Origin: Candidatus Rokuibacteriota bacterium
GTDB lineage: Bacteria; Methylomirabilota; Methylomirabilia; Rokubacteriales; CSP1-6
Assembly (NCBI GenBank): GCA_003221515.1
Contig: QHSI01000097.1
Coordinates: 106,436 to 170,435 of the forward strand
DNA length: 64,000 nt
Direction of reading: 5' to 3'
Under the pieces are notes generated by a model. That model was not told the origin of the DNA and did not search any database. It saw only the letters and a program-made list of their open reading frames with translations. The translations under genes and the position numbers were made by a program. The first letter of the stretch is position 1. Each line of letters opens with the position of its first letter. Below are positions 33,301 through 43,243 of this stretch, piece by piece.

Positions 33301-34527
33301 ATGGACATCGAGCCCTTCCACGGATACCGCTACGCCGGCGCGACGAGGACCGACGTGTCGCCGATCGTCGCGCCGCCCTACGACCAGATCAGCCCGGAGA
33401 CGCAGGAGCGCCTCCACGCGATGAGCCCGCACAACATCGTCCGGGTGACGTATCCGCGGGACGGAGGGGAAAAGTACCGGCAGGCGGCCTCCGTGCTCGA
33501 GGCATGGCTCGCCCAGGGCGTGTGGCGCCGTGACGAGCGGCCGGCCATCTATCCCTATCAGCAGACCTACTCCGTCGGGGGCCCGTCCGTGACGCGGACG
33601 GGATTCATCGCGCTCGGCGAGGTCAGCGACTACGCGCGCGGCGTCGTGCTCCCGCACGAGCGCACGCACGCCGGGCCGAAGGAAGACCGGATGCGCCTCC
33701 TGGAGGCGACCGCCGCCGACATCGGTCTGCTGTTCATGCTGGTGAGCGACGCGGATGGCGAGCTCGGTCACGCCGCCGCGCCGGTCGGTGAGCTGATCGC
33801 CGAGGCGGAGGATCTCCGGGGCGAGCACCACCGCGTGTGGCGCATCACCGACGATGCGGCGCTGGCGCGCATCGTGACGCTGATGGCGCCCCGCCCGGTG
33901 ATCATCGCCGACGGTCACCATCGCTACGAGACGGCCGTGGCCTACCGCCAGCGCCATCCGCACGCGGCGCGAAAGATGATGGCGTTCTTTGCGCTGGAGG
34001 CGCCCGGGCTCACGATCCTGGCGAATCATCGCCTGGTCCACGGCGTCCAGCCCTTCGACTTCGACGACTTCGTGCAGATGGCGTCGCGCTGGTTCGCGGT
34101 GGCTCCGCTCGACGATCCGTTGACCTTCCGGCCGGCGCCGGCGTCGATCGGCGTGGTCAGCGGTCCGGACGCCGCCGCGCTCACGCTCCGGCCGGAGAGC
34201 CGTGATCTGATCGGATGGCCCAGCGGGACCTCGCCAGCCTGGCGAGCCCTGGCGGTCTCGATTCTGCACGAAGGCCTGCTGCGTCCGCTGCTCGGGATCA
34301 CCGACGCGAGGCTCGACGCGAAGACGCACGTGGACTATACGGCGGACCTGGCGGAGGCGGTACGGCTGGCTCGCGCGGGCACGTATCAGGCCGCGTTCCT
34401 GATCGCGCCCACGACGCCCGCCGAGCTCCAGGCCGTCGTGCGCGGCGGCGAGCTGATGCCGCAGAAGTCCACACACTTTTATCCGAAGCTCCTGGACGGG
34501 CTCGTGTTCCATCGGCTCGGTGCGTGA
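33301..34527 (+). CDS. DUF1015 family protein
   Basis: A 408-residue protein with the DUF1015 landmarks: IEPFHGYRYAG, VSPIVAPPYDQIS, HNIVRVTYP, a VLPHERTHAGPKEDRM block and IIADGHHRYETA, ending GELMPQKSTHFYPKLLDGLV. The HHRYE block and the KS/T end suggest an enzyme with a phosphate-binding or ParB/Srx-like core; the function is undetermined. It probably has its own promoter (TAGACT near 33262). The next gene starts 7 bases after its stop. Confidence 0.92.
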   Translation: MDIEPFHGYRYAGATRTDVSPIVAPPYDQISPETQERLHAMSPHNIVRVTYPRDGGEKYRQAASVLEAWLAQGVWRRDERPAIYPYQQTYSVGGPSVTRTGFIALGEVSDYARGVVLPHERTHAGPKEDRMRLLEATAADIGLLFMLVSDADGELGHAAAPVGELIAEAEDLRGEHHRVWRITDDAALARIVTLMAPRPVIIADGHHRYETAVAYRQRHPHAARKMMAFFALEAPGLTILANHRLVHGVQPFDFDDFVQMASRWFAVAPLDDPLTFRPAPASIGVVSGPDAAALTLRPESRDLIGWPSGTSPAWRALAVSILHEGLLRPLLGITDARLDAKTHVDYTADLAEAVRLARAGTYQAAFLIAPTTPAELQAVVRGGELMPQKSTHFYPKLLDGLVFHRLGA

Positions 34528-34534
34528 GTCGACG

Positions 34535-36832
34535 ATGACGCTTCGGTACACGGGCGCGCGGGTCAAGCGGGTCGAGGATCCGCGCCTCCTCCGGGGCGGT
34601 GGCCGCTACCTGGCCGACCTCGAGCTGCCACGGGCACTCTCGGTCGCCTTCGTGCGGAGCCCGCACGCCCACGCGCGCGTTGCGCGGATCGACACGGTTG
34701 CCGTCCGCGCGCTCGCCGGCGTCGTCGACGTCGTGGCCGGCGATGAGCTGCGCATGGTGACGAAGCCGCTCGTGCCACGGCTCGAGGGCGGGGGATTCAC
34801 GCCCACCGCGGCCTGGGCGCTCTCGGACGGGGTGGCGCGCTTCTGCGGCGAGGCGGTGGCGGCCGTCGTGGCCACGAGCCCGTACGTCGCCGCCGACGCC
34901 CGCGAGCTGGTCGCGATCGACTGGGAGGTGCTGCCGGTCGTCGCCACGCTCGACGCGGCACTGGCGCAGCATCGGATCCTGTTCGAGCGCCGGCATCGGC
35001 ACGGCGACGTGGCGGGAGCGTTCGCGAGTGCGGCGATCGTCGTCGCCGAGACGTTCGAGCACGGCCGCTGCGCGCCGTCGCCGCTCGAGCCGCGCGGGAT
35101 GGTGGCCGACTGGGATGGCGAGAGCCTGACGCTCTGGTCGGCCAGCCAGGCTCCGTCGATCATGCGTACGGCGCTGGCGGCCGCCCTCGATCTCCCGGAG
35201 TCCCGCGTGCGGATCGTGACGCCGGACGTCGGCGGCGGCTTCGGGCTCAAGATGCAGATCTTCCCCGAGGACGTCGCGGTGGCGGCGCTCGCCCGGCGGC
35301 TCGGGCGTCCGGTGCGGTGGATCGAGGAGCGGCGAGAGAATCTCGCCGCCGCCTCGCAAGCGCGCGCTCAGCGCACGTCGGTCGAGATCGCCGCCGCGGC
35401 CGACGGCACCGTGCTCGGGCTGCGTGCGCGCGTCGTGTCCGACAACGGGGCGTATCACGCCTACCCGACCACCGGCGCGCTCGAGCCGCTGGGCACGGCG
35501 AACATCCTGCCCGGTCCGTATCGGACGCCCGCGTACGAGTACGAGGCGGTCGCGGTGGCGACCCACAAGCCACCGCTCGGCGCCTATCGCGGCGTCGGGA
35601 TGACGATGGGCGCGTTCGTGATGGAGCGGCTGCTCGATCTCGTCGCCGAGCGCGCGGCGCTCGACCCGGCCGAGGTGCGCCGGCGCAATCTCATCCCGCG
35701 CGAGGCGTATCCGTTCACCTCCTCGAGCGGCCAGATGTATGACAGCGGCGACTACCCGAAAGCCCTCGAGCAAGCGCTGGCCCTGGTCGACTACGACGCG
35801 TTGCGAGCCGCTCAGCGGTCGGCCCGCGCCGAGGGGCGACTGATCGGTGTCGGCGTCGCGTGCTACACCGAATACACCGGCATGGGCTCGGCGGTCTTTC
35901 GTCGGCGCGGCATGCACGACGTCCCTGGATTCGAGGCGGCCACCATCCGGGTCGACCCCGACGCGACCGTGCGGTGCTCGGTGAGCTTCCCCTCGCAGGG
36001 GCAGGGCCACGCGACCACGATCGCCCAGGTCGTCGCCGATCGCCTCGGTCTGGATCTGGAGCGTGTTCGCGTCGAGCCCGCGGATACGTCGCGCTCGCCC
36101 CGTGGCAGCGGCACGTTCGGCAGCCGGGGCACTGTCGCGATGCTCGGCAGTGCCGGCGCCGCCGCCGACGTGATCGCCACGCGGATCAGGACGCTGGCGG
36201 CGCATCGCCTGGAAGCGAGCGCGGCGGACATCGTGCTCGAGGGCGGTCGCGCCTGGGTGCGCGGCCTTCCCGATCGCGCGATCCCGCTCGCCGAGATCGC
36301 GCGAATCGCGTACGCGCCGCCGCTCGGCGGCCTGCCCGACGGTCAGGCGCCGGGGCTCGACGCGACCGTCTACTTCGACCCGCCCGGGCCGACGTTCTCG
36401 GGCGCCGTCCACGTGGCGGTGGTCGAGGTCGACCGCGAGACCGGGCGCGTCGCCATCACGCGGTACGCCCTCGTGGAAGACTGCGGCACCGTGATCAACC
36501 CGATGATCGTCGAGGGGCAGATCCACGGGGCGGTCGCCCAGGGCATCGGCGAAGCGCTGCTCGAGCGCATCGTCTACGACGATGACGGCCAGCTCCTGAC
36601 CGGCACGCTCATGGACTACGCGCTGCCCAGGGCCCACGACACACCGCGGTTCGAGATCGAACACCTGGAGACGCCGTCTCCTCTCATGCCCGGAGGCGTC
36701 AAGGGCATGGGCGAGGGAGGGACGATCGGGGCGCCCGCCGCGATCGCCAACGCCGTCGCCGACGCCGTGCGCCATCTGGGCGTGCGGATCACCAAGCTCC
36801 CCATCGATCCCACATCGCTCATGAGGACCTAG
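34535..36832 (+). CDS. Xanthine dehydrogenase family molybdopterin-binding subunit (orphan large subunit)
   Basis: A 765-residue molybdenum hydroxylase large subunit: YTGARVKRVEDPRLLRGGG and FVRSPHAHARV at the N-terminus, VGGGFGLKMQIFPEDVA in the middle, GAYRGVGMTMGAFVMERLLD, and KGMGEGGTIGAPAAIANAV with the catalytic glutamate near the C-terminus. The CO-dehydrogenase loop (CSFR) is absent; the aligned text is AYRGVG, so aldehyde, purine or aromatic CoA substrates are likelier. The FAD and [2Fe-2S] subunits normally encoded beside it are not in the window. It is followed after 2 bases by fhs. Confidence 0.92.
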   Translation: MTLRYTGARVKRVEDPRLLRGGGRYLADLELPRALSVAFVRSPHAHARVARIDTVAVRALAGVVDVVAGDELRMVTKPLVPRLEGGGFTPTAAWALSDGVARFCGEAVAAVVATSPYVAADARELVAIDWEVLPVVATLDAALAQHRILFERRHRHGDVAGAFASAAIVVAETFEHGRCAPSPLEPRGMVADWDGESLTLWSASQAPSIMRTALAAALDLPESRVRIVTPDVGGGFGLKMQIFPEDVAVAALARRLGRPVRWIEERRENLAAASQARAQRTSVEIAAAADGTVLGLRARVVSDNGAYHAYPTTGALEPLGTANILPGPYRTPAYEYEAVAVATHKPPLGAYRGVGMTMGAFVMERLLDLVAERAALDPAEVRRRNLIPREAYPFTSSSGQMYDSGDYPKALEQALALVDYDALRAAQRSARAEGRLIGVGVACYTEYTGMGSAVFRRRGMHDVPGFEAATIRVDPDATVRCSVSFPSQGQGHATTIAQVVADRLGLDLERVRVEPADTSRSPRGSGTFGSRGTVAMLGSAGAAADVIATRIRTLAAHRLEASAADIVLEGGRAWVRGLPDRAIPLAEIARIAYAPPLGGLPDGQAPGLDATVYFDPPGPTFSGAVHVAVVEVDRETGRVAITRYALVEDCGTVINPMIVEGQIHGAVAQGIGEALLERIVYDDDGQLLTGTLMDYALPRAHDTPRFEIEHLETPSPLMPGGVKGMGEGGTIGAPAAIANAVADAVRHLGVRITKLPIDPTSLMRT

Positions 36833-36834
36833 GA

Positions 36835-38457
36835 ATGGGAAAACAGGACCTCGACATCGCCCGCGCCGTGAAGCTCCAGCCGATCCAGGCGATCGGCGAG
36901 TCGCTCGGGCTCAACGGGGGCGACCTCGAGCCGTACGGAACCTACAAGGCGAAGATCCGCTGGGAGGTGATCGAGCGGACGAGCGCACGGCCCGACGGCG
37001 CGCTCGTCCTGGTGACCGCGATGACCCCGACGCCCGCGGGCGAGGGAAAGTCGACCACGACGATCGGCCTGGCCGACGGGCTCCGGCGGCTCGGCAAGCG
37101 CTCGATCGTCGCGATGCGCGAGCCGTCGCTCGGACCCGTGTTCGGCGTCAAGGGCGGCGGGACCGGCGGAGGCCACACGCAGCTGGCGCCGATGGAGGAC
37201 ATCAACCTCCACTTCACCGGGGACATGCATGCGATCGGCACCGCGCACAATCTGCTATCCGCGATGCTCGACAACCACCTGGCCCAGGGCAACACGCTCG
37301 GGCTCGACGTCAGGCGCATCTCGTGGAAGCGCGTCATGGACATGAACGACCGCGCCCTGCGCCACATCGTCGCCGGCCTCGGCGGGCCGGCCCACGGCGT
37401 GCCGCGCGAGACCGGGTTCGACATCACCGTGGCCTCGGAGATCATGGCGATCCTGTGCCTGGCCAAAGACCTCCAGGACTTCAAGGCGCGGGTCGAGCGG
37501 GTGATCGTCGGCGAGAGCGTTTCGGGCGCGCCCGTCGCCGCGCGCGAGCTGCGGGCCGCGGGCGCCATGGCGGTCCTCATGAAGGACGCGATCAAGCCGA
37601 ACCTGGTCCAGACGCTCGACGGGACGCCCGCGCTCGTCCACGGCGGGCCCTTCGGTAACATCGCTCACGGTTGCAACAGCCTCATCGCCACTCGGCTGGC
37701 GCTCAAGCTCGGCGAGGTGGTGGTCACCGAGGCGGGCTTCGCCAGCGACCTCGGCGGCGAGAAGTTCGTGGACATCAAGTGCCGGACCGGTGGCCTCGTG
37801 CCGTCCGCAGCGGTCATCGTCGTCACGACGCGCGCGCTGGCGCTGCACGGCACCGAGAACCTCGCCAAGCACGTCGAGAACATCCGGCTGTTCGGCCTCC
37901 CGCCGGTCGTCGCGCTGAACCGCTTCACCGACGACACCGACGACAAGGTGGCCACGGTGGTCGCGGCGTGCAAGGAGCTCGGCGTGCCGTGCGGCGTGTC
38001 TCGCGGCTGGGAGCTCGGCGGCGCGGGAGTGACCGACCTCGCCGGCACCGTGCTCAACGCGATCGGCTCGGCCGACCGTGCGCGCTTCAGCTACCTGTAT
38101 CCGGACGACCTCGGCCTGGCGGCGAAGCTCGAGACGATCGCGAAGCGCGCCTACGGCGCCGATGGCATCGCGCTGGCTCCGGCGGCGGCCGCCAAGCTGG
38201 CGCGGTTCGAGGCGCTCGGGTACGGGCGGCTGCCGGTCTGTGTGGCCAAGACGCAGAACTCGCTCAGCGATGATCCGAAGCGTCCCGGCCGCCCGCGCGG
38301 GTTCACGGTGACGATCCGCGACGCCGCGCTCTCTGCCGGGGCCGGCTTCGTGGTGGCGTACGCGGGCGACATCCTCACGATGCCGGGCCTCCCAAAGGTG
38401 CCAGGCGCCGAGACCATCGACATCGACGCGACGGGGAACGTGGTCGGCCTGTTCTGA
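36835..38457 (+). CDS. fhs: Formate--tetrahydrofolate ligase
   Basis: A 540-residue enzyme, near the usual 555. It activates formate with ATP to 10-formyl-THF. Key parts are present: the P-loop TPAGEGKSTTTIGL, REPSLGPVFGVKGGGTGGG, HFTGDMHAIGTAHNLL, GGPFGNIAHGCNS and VTEAGFASDLGGEKF, ending MPGLPKVPGAETIDID. It is the entry to one-carbon metabolism. Two bases separate it from the molybdenum hydroxylase gene, which may oxidise a substrate yielding a one-carbon unit, an inference from position only. Confidence 0.96.
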   Translation: MGKQDLDIARAVKLQPIQAIGESLGLNGGDLEPYGTYKAKIRWEVIERTSARPDGALVLVTAMTPTPAGEGKSTTTIGLADGLRRLGKRSIVAMREPSLGPVFGVKGGGTGGGHTQLAPMEDINLHFTGDMHAIGTAHNLLSAMLDNHLAQGNTLGLDVRRISWKRVMDMNDRALRHIVAGLGGPAHGVPRETGFDITVASEIMAILCLAKDLQDFKARVERVIVGESVSGAPVAARELRAAGAMAVLMKDAIKPNLVQTLDGTPALVHGGPFGNIAHGCNSLIATRLALKLGEVVVTEAGFASDLGGEKFVDIKCRTGGLVPSAAVIVVTTRALALHGTENLAKHVENIRLFGLPPVVALNRFTDDTDDKVATVVAACKELGVPCGVSRGWELGGAGVTDLAGTVLNAIGSADRARFSYLYPDDLGLAAKLETIAKRAYGADGIALAPAAAAKLARFEALGYGRLPVCVAKTQNSLSDDPKRPGRPRGFTVTIRDAALSAGAGFVVAYAGDILTMPGLPKVPGAETIDIDATGNVVGLF

Positions 38458-38550
38458 ACGGGGGCTATGCTAGTATCGCAATGCCGATGCGCGCAGTCCT
38501 CCTCGGCACCGAGAGCCCACGACCCACCCCAAAGGCCGAGGTGTGACCGC

Positions 38551-38937
38551 GTGGCTGCCGCGCCGGCCGATCAAGAGCCCGTCGACCTCGCGGTGGCGAT
38601 GCACTGGCTCGGCGGCGACCGGCGGCTGCTGCTCGAGCTCGTCGGCATCTTCATGGACGACAGCCCCAAGCGTCTCGTCTCGCTGCGAGCGGCCATGAGC
38701 ACGTCGGACATCGTGCAGGTCGAGCAGCTCGCGCACAGCCTGAAGGGCTCGGCCGCCATCCTGGGCGCCGCCGACCTTCAAAGCGCGGCCCGCGTGCTCG
38801 AGGATGCGGCGCACGACGGGCACGCCGAGGACGGCCCGCGGATGGTCGCCCGGATCGCCCGCGAGCTCGAGCGGGCCATCGCGTTCTTCGCCGACCCCGG
38901 CTGGCCGACGCAACTCGATGGCGAGGCCGTACCGTGA
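38551..38937 (+). CDS. Stand-alone histidine phosphotransfer (Hpt) protein
   Basis: A 128-residue four-helix Hpt domain with the phospho-acceptor His62 in AHSLKGSAAILGA. The start is taken at the GTG 38551, preceded by GAGGTG; the upstream extension to 38467 is low-complexity and likely not translated. A TATGCTAGTAT patch near 38465 may be the promoter. It is coupled by GTGA overlap to a response regulator, giving a phosphorelay pair with no histidine kinase in view. Confidence 0.88.
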   Translation: MAAAPADQEPVDLAVAMHWLGGDRRLLLELVGIFMDDSPKRLVSLRAAMSTSDIVQVEQLAHSLKGSAAILGAADLQSAARVLEDAAHDGHAEDGPRMVARIARELERAIAFFADPGWPTQLDGEAVP

Positions 38938-39581
38938 GCTTGCGGGTGCTGATCGTCGACGACGAGCCGATCGTCCGCCGCCTGCACGAGACCTCGCTGA
39001 CCGGGTGGGGCTACGAAGTCGTTTCGGCGTCGGGCGGCGAGCAGGCGTGGGAGATGTTCCAGCACCCGGACGCGCCCTCGCTCGCGATCCTCGACTGGAC
39101 GATGCCCGGCATGGACGGCCTCGAGCTCTGCGCGCGGATCCGCGGTCTGGGCCGGGAGCCGAAGCCGTACCTCATCTTCGTCACCGCCAAGGCGCGCACC
39201 CAGGACATCGTGGCCGGCCTCGGCGCCGGCGCCGACGACTACATCGTGAAGCCCTTCGAGCGCGAGGAGCTGCGCGCGCGCGTGCAGGTCGGGTTCCGCA
39301 TGCTCGAGCTGCAAGCGGCCCTCGCCGACCGCGTGCGCGAGGTCGAGGAGGCGCTCGCGCGAGTGAAGCAGCTGCAGGGCCTCCTTCCGATCTGCTCGTA
39401 CTGCAAGAAGGTCCGAGACGACCAGAACTACTGGCAACAGGTCGAGACCTACATCGAGGGTCATTCGGACGCCCAGTTCACCCACGGAATCTGTCCGGAC
39501 TGTCGCGAGAAGTACGTCGAGCCCGAGCTCGAGCGCCTGCGCCGGATCAGAGAAAGCGGCCTGCCAGGCTCCGAACCCTGA
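38934..39581 (+). CDS. Response regulator with C-terminal four-cysteine (zinc-ribbon-like) output
   Basis: A 215-residue protein. The receiver domain (1-122) is complete: acidic pair Asp9/Asp10, phospho-site Asp54 (AILDWTMPGMDG), Thr84 and Lys106 (VKPFE). A coiled coil (123-150) leads to LPICSYCKKVRDDQNYWQQV and TYIEGHSDAQFTHGICPDC, with Cys154, Cys157, Cys187 and Cys190 as a probable zinc site. This module occurs at the end of many bacterial signalling proteins, with unknown output. Its end overlaps the convergent PHP gene by 35 bases. Confidence 0.9.
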   Translation: MSLRVLIVDDEPIVRRLHETSLTGWGYEVVSASGGEQAWEMFQHPDAPSLAILDWTMPGMDGLELCARIRGLGREPKPYLIFVTAKARTQDIVAGLGAGADDYIVKPFEREELRARVQVGFRMLELQAALADRVREVEEALARVKQLQGLLPICSYCKKVRDDQNYWQQVETYIEGHSDAQFTHGICPDCREKYVEPELERLRRIRESGLPGSEP

Positions 39582-40269
39582 GACGGAGCGTCCTCGCGTG
39601 CTCCTTGCGGGTGGCGAGCCTCAGACGGATCGCGATGCTCGCGCAGCGGGCCAGGCTCAGCGGCCGGCTGACGACGCTGACGCGCCCCTTCTTGATCGCC
39701 GACAGGACCGACTCGACCGACGGCTCGGCGTCGATCAGCGAGAACGTGGTCCCGAACTGCGGGTGCAGGTGGCAATCGGAAGTTCCCACGAGGGGCAGAC
39801 CCACGGCGGCCGCCAGCTTGACCGCCGGCCGGTTGAAGTCGATGCGCGGCGTATAGAAGTGGCTGAACTCGATCGCGTCGAACAGATCGATCTCCTGCCA
39901 GAGCCGCTCGCGCAGACAGTACGACGTCGGGAAGAACGGGTGCGGCGCGATCACGAGCCAGTCGGGCGTCCGGTACCGCCGGAGATCGGCGAACGTCCGG
40001 AGCTTGTCGGCGCCGACGTCGGCGTTGTAGATGAGCACGTGCCGGCCTTCCACGGTGGATTCGACCCCCGGCACCAGCAGGACGTCGCGGTCGCTCGCGT
40101 AGGCGGCCAGCTCGTCGTCGTAGGTGAACACGTCGTGGTTGGTGATCCCGAGCACGCGGAACCCTTCACGGGCCGCCCGGTCGATCACCTCACGCGCGCT
40201 GTACTTGATCGACGGCTCGGCCTCCTGGGTGTGCACGTGCAGGTCGGCCTTCAGCCCCGATGCCCGCAT
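39547..40269 (-). CDS. PHP domain phosphoesterase-like protein
   Basis: A 240-residue PHP-family metallo-hydrolase: KADLHVHTQEAEPSIKYSAREVI with the first metal histidines, VLGITNHDVFTYD, LLVPGVEST, IAPHPFFPTSY and VGTSDCHLHPQFGTT. The family hydrolyses phosphate esters or nucleic-acid ends with a trinuclear metal site. The ribosome site GGGGAGG precedes the ATG at 40269. The start overlaps the stop of the membrane-protein gene (TGATG). Confidence 0.9.
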   Translation of the reverse strand: MRASGLKADLHVHTQEAEPSIKYSAREVIDRAAREGFRVLGITNHDVFTYDDELAAYASDRDVLLVPGVESTVEGRHVLIYNADVGADKLRTFADLRRYRTPDWLVIAPHPFFPTSYCLRERLWQEIDLFDAIEFSHFYTPRIDFNRPAVKLAAAVGLPLVGTSDCHLHPQFGTTFSLIDAEPSVESVLSAIKKGRVSVVSRPLSLARCASIAIRLRLATRKEHARTLRLRVRSLAGRFL

Positions 40270-40616
40270 CACGAGCCTCCCCCGGCGAGATCGCGTCGCG
40301 GCGCGGCGCTGACCTCGGAGACGCCCAGCGCGGGATACCCGAGCTTGAGCCCGAGGAACTCGAGCGTCGCGCAGGAATCGCGCGCGTCGAGGACGTCGGC
40401 CATGATGGGCGCGCGCCGGACCGAATTCTGTAACCGATAGGTGCACGCCAGCTTCTGCCAGTTGCGCGCGATCTGACGCTGCTGATAGCCCCACGCGAGC
40501 GACGCGATCACGAAGGTCACCATCACGACGAGGCCGACCAGCTTGATCGCCCGCTGCGCCTCGGGCCGAAGAAACCCGAGGACTCCCGGAGCGCGTATGC
40601 CTTCAATGCGAATCAT
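40269..40616 (-). CDS. Small membrane protein of unknown function upstream of the PHP gene
   Basis: A 115-residue protein from the ATG at 40616, with one membrane span (AIKLVGLVVMVTFVIASLAWGY) and a soluble C-terminus holding Cys, Arg and acidic residues (ADVLDARDSCATLEF). The frame stays open upstream to 40958, but that part is low-GC and reads as non-coding text. Translation is coupled to the PHP gene. Family unknown. Confidence 0.55.
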   Translation of the reverse strand: MIRIEGIRAPGVLGFLRPEAQRAIKLVGLVVMVTFVIASLAWGYQQRQIARNWQKLACTYRLQNSVRRAPIMADVLDARDSCATLEFLGLKLGYPALGVSEVSAAPRRDLAGGGS

Positions 40617-40947
40617 GACCTGCTTCAACAGCAATGCGAATACCAAGGCGCCGGCACGGGTCCAAATCTGCGTCGTCACTAGCGTTCCGGCCACGACGCG
40701 CCGGGTGGTGGCCGACGGGGGAAGCGAAGAATCTTTCCGGTAGGTGGTCTGGAGCTTACCGATGCTGGGTAACGCTCTCCCGTGTCGCCGGGTGATCAGG
40801 TGCTGTTCAGCAGCTTGCCACATGTTGTCCAGTTGGGTGCCATGCCGGTACCCCCGTGGCGGGCGCTTCTCCCGGGAAATCAGGCGTTTCCGGATATATG
40901 CCCGTCTGGCATGGGGTTTGTAATGGGTTCTTACAATGAGGTTTGAG
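40617..40947. other. 330-bp AT-richer intergenic region between divergent genes
   Basis: No supported gene. It separates the small membrane protein/PHP unit from the patatin gene and must hold both promoters. One weak sigma-54-like site is visible at 40907-40921. Its base composition resembles the 27627-28027 region, the other long intergenic stretch in the window. Confidence 0.5.
40907..40921 (+). promoter_or_regulatory. Weak sigma-54-like promoter before the patatin gene
   Basis: TGGCATGGGGTTTGT aligns to TGGCACGNNNNTTGC with the right spacing but has T instead of C at both position 6 and the last position, which is part of the -12 GC. It may be a chance match. The start point would fall near 40933, just before the ribosome site GAGGT. 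Confidence 0.3.
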
Positions 40948-42006
40948 ATGGATTTCATGGACCGCCTCGTCAGGCGCTTCCGACCGCAGCGCCGGCCACG
41001 CTACGCGCTGGCCCTGGCGGGCGGGGGCGTCATCGGCGGCATGTACGAGGTCGGCGTCGTCGCGGCGATGGAGGAGCAACTCACTGGAGGCCGCGGCTTC
41101 GACATCTACGTGGGGTGCAGCGCGGGGTCCGTCGTCGCCGCACTGCTGGCCAACGGAGTCCGGGCCGCGGAGATCTATCGCATCATCGACGAGGATCGGG
41201 AGCACCCGCTGAATTTCCGCCGTGGCGCCGTCTACGCCTCGAACTCGTTCCGTCACGCGGCGGGCCGGTTCGGCCGGCTGCTCTGGGCGGTCGGCAAGAA
41301 CGCCGTGACCGGGATGACCAGCTCGGTCCCCGACATGCTCGCGCGCGCCGAGCGCGACCTGCCCGCGGGGTTCTTCTCACTCGTCGCGCTGGAGCGCTAC
41401 ATGCGCGAGACCCTGGCGAACGGCGGGCTCCGGAACTCGTTCACCGCGCTCGACCGCACGCTCCTGATCCCGGCGATCGACCTCGATCGGGCGCAGCGCG
41501 TGGTCTTCGGGCGTGACGGGCTGCGCGACGTTCCGATCAGCGAAGCGGTCGCGGCCTCATCCGCGATTCCCGGGTTCTTCGAGCCCTACACGCTGCGCGG
41601 ACGCGACTACGTCGACGGCGGGGTGGGCTTCAGCGGCCACGCGGACCTCGCGGCAGAGGCGGGCGCCGACGTCGTGATCGTGGTGAATCCGCTCGTCCCC
41701 AACCTCGACGGCGGCGTCGTGCCGCTGCGGAACCGCGGGCTCTACTCGATCATGGAGCAGGCGGGGCGCATCTACAGCCAGAACCTCCTGCTGCTCGGTC
41801 TCTCGGCGCTGCGGATGAAGCATCCGCGCACCGAGTTCCATCTGATCCAGCCGTCCCGCGACGCGACGCCGATGGGCGGGCCCTCCATGGGCTTCGAGGC
41901 CAGCCGGGCGGCGCTCCGCTTCGGGTACGAGTCGACGAAGGAGTGGCTCGCCGGTCAGGGCACCAAGGTGCTGCGCGGGATGCTCACGGTGCCCCACCTG
42001 GCCTGA
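40948..42006 (+). CDS. Patatin-like phospholipase family protein
   Basis: A 352-residue acyl hydrolase. The oxyanion loop ALAGGGVIGGMYEVGVV, the nucleophile elbow GCSAGS and the catalytic aspartate in DGGVGFS are all present, so the Ser/Asp dyad is intact. Cytosolic or peripheral; it releases fatty acids from phospholipids or acyl esters. I prefer the ATG at 40948, which has GAGGT 6 bases upstream; ATGs at 40936 and 40957 are alternatives. Confidence 0.92.
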   Translation: MDFMDRLVRRFRPQRRPRYALALAGGGVIGGMYEVGVVAAMEEQLTGGRGFDIYVGCSAGSVVAALLANGVRAAEIYRIIDEDREHPLNFRRGAVYASNSFRHAAGRFGRLLWAVGKNAVTGMTSSVPDMLARAERDLPAGFFSLVALERYMRETLANGGLRNSFTALDRTLLIPAIDLDRAQRVVFGRDGLRDVPISEAVAASSAIPGFFEPYTLRGRDYVDGGVGFSGHADLAAEAGADVVIVVNPLVPNLDGGVVPLRNRGLYSIMEQAGRIYSQNLLLLGLSALRMKHPRTEFHLIQPSRDATPMGGPSMGFEASRAALRFGYESTKEWLAGQGTKVLRGMLTVPHLA

Positions 42007-42027
42007 CGCCGTCCCGCGGCGGGCCGC

Positions 42028-43236
<1,209 letters not shown>

Positions 43237-43243
43237 GCCGGTG

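Noticed and set aside
34298..36775. 825-codon minus-strand open frame opposite the molybdenum hydroxylase
   Set aside because: A codon-structure shadow of a real gene; low-complexity Arg/His/Asp text.
34535..36832. Annotation as aerobic carbon monoxide dehydrogenase large subunit (coxL)
   Set aside because: The active-site loop with CSFR is absent; the aligned region is AYRGVG, and the medium and small subunit genes are missing.
40269..40948. Possible mobile-element scar or shared repeat between the two AT-richer intergenic regions
   Set aside because: Comparison by eye with 27627-28027 found only a short GAAATCAG word in common, which is not significant.
40617..40958. N-terminal extension of the small membrane protein (start at 40958)
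   Set aside because: The extension is translated from AT-richer intergenic sequence, has random-looking composition and lacks a ribosome site; the ATG at 40616 is more likely.
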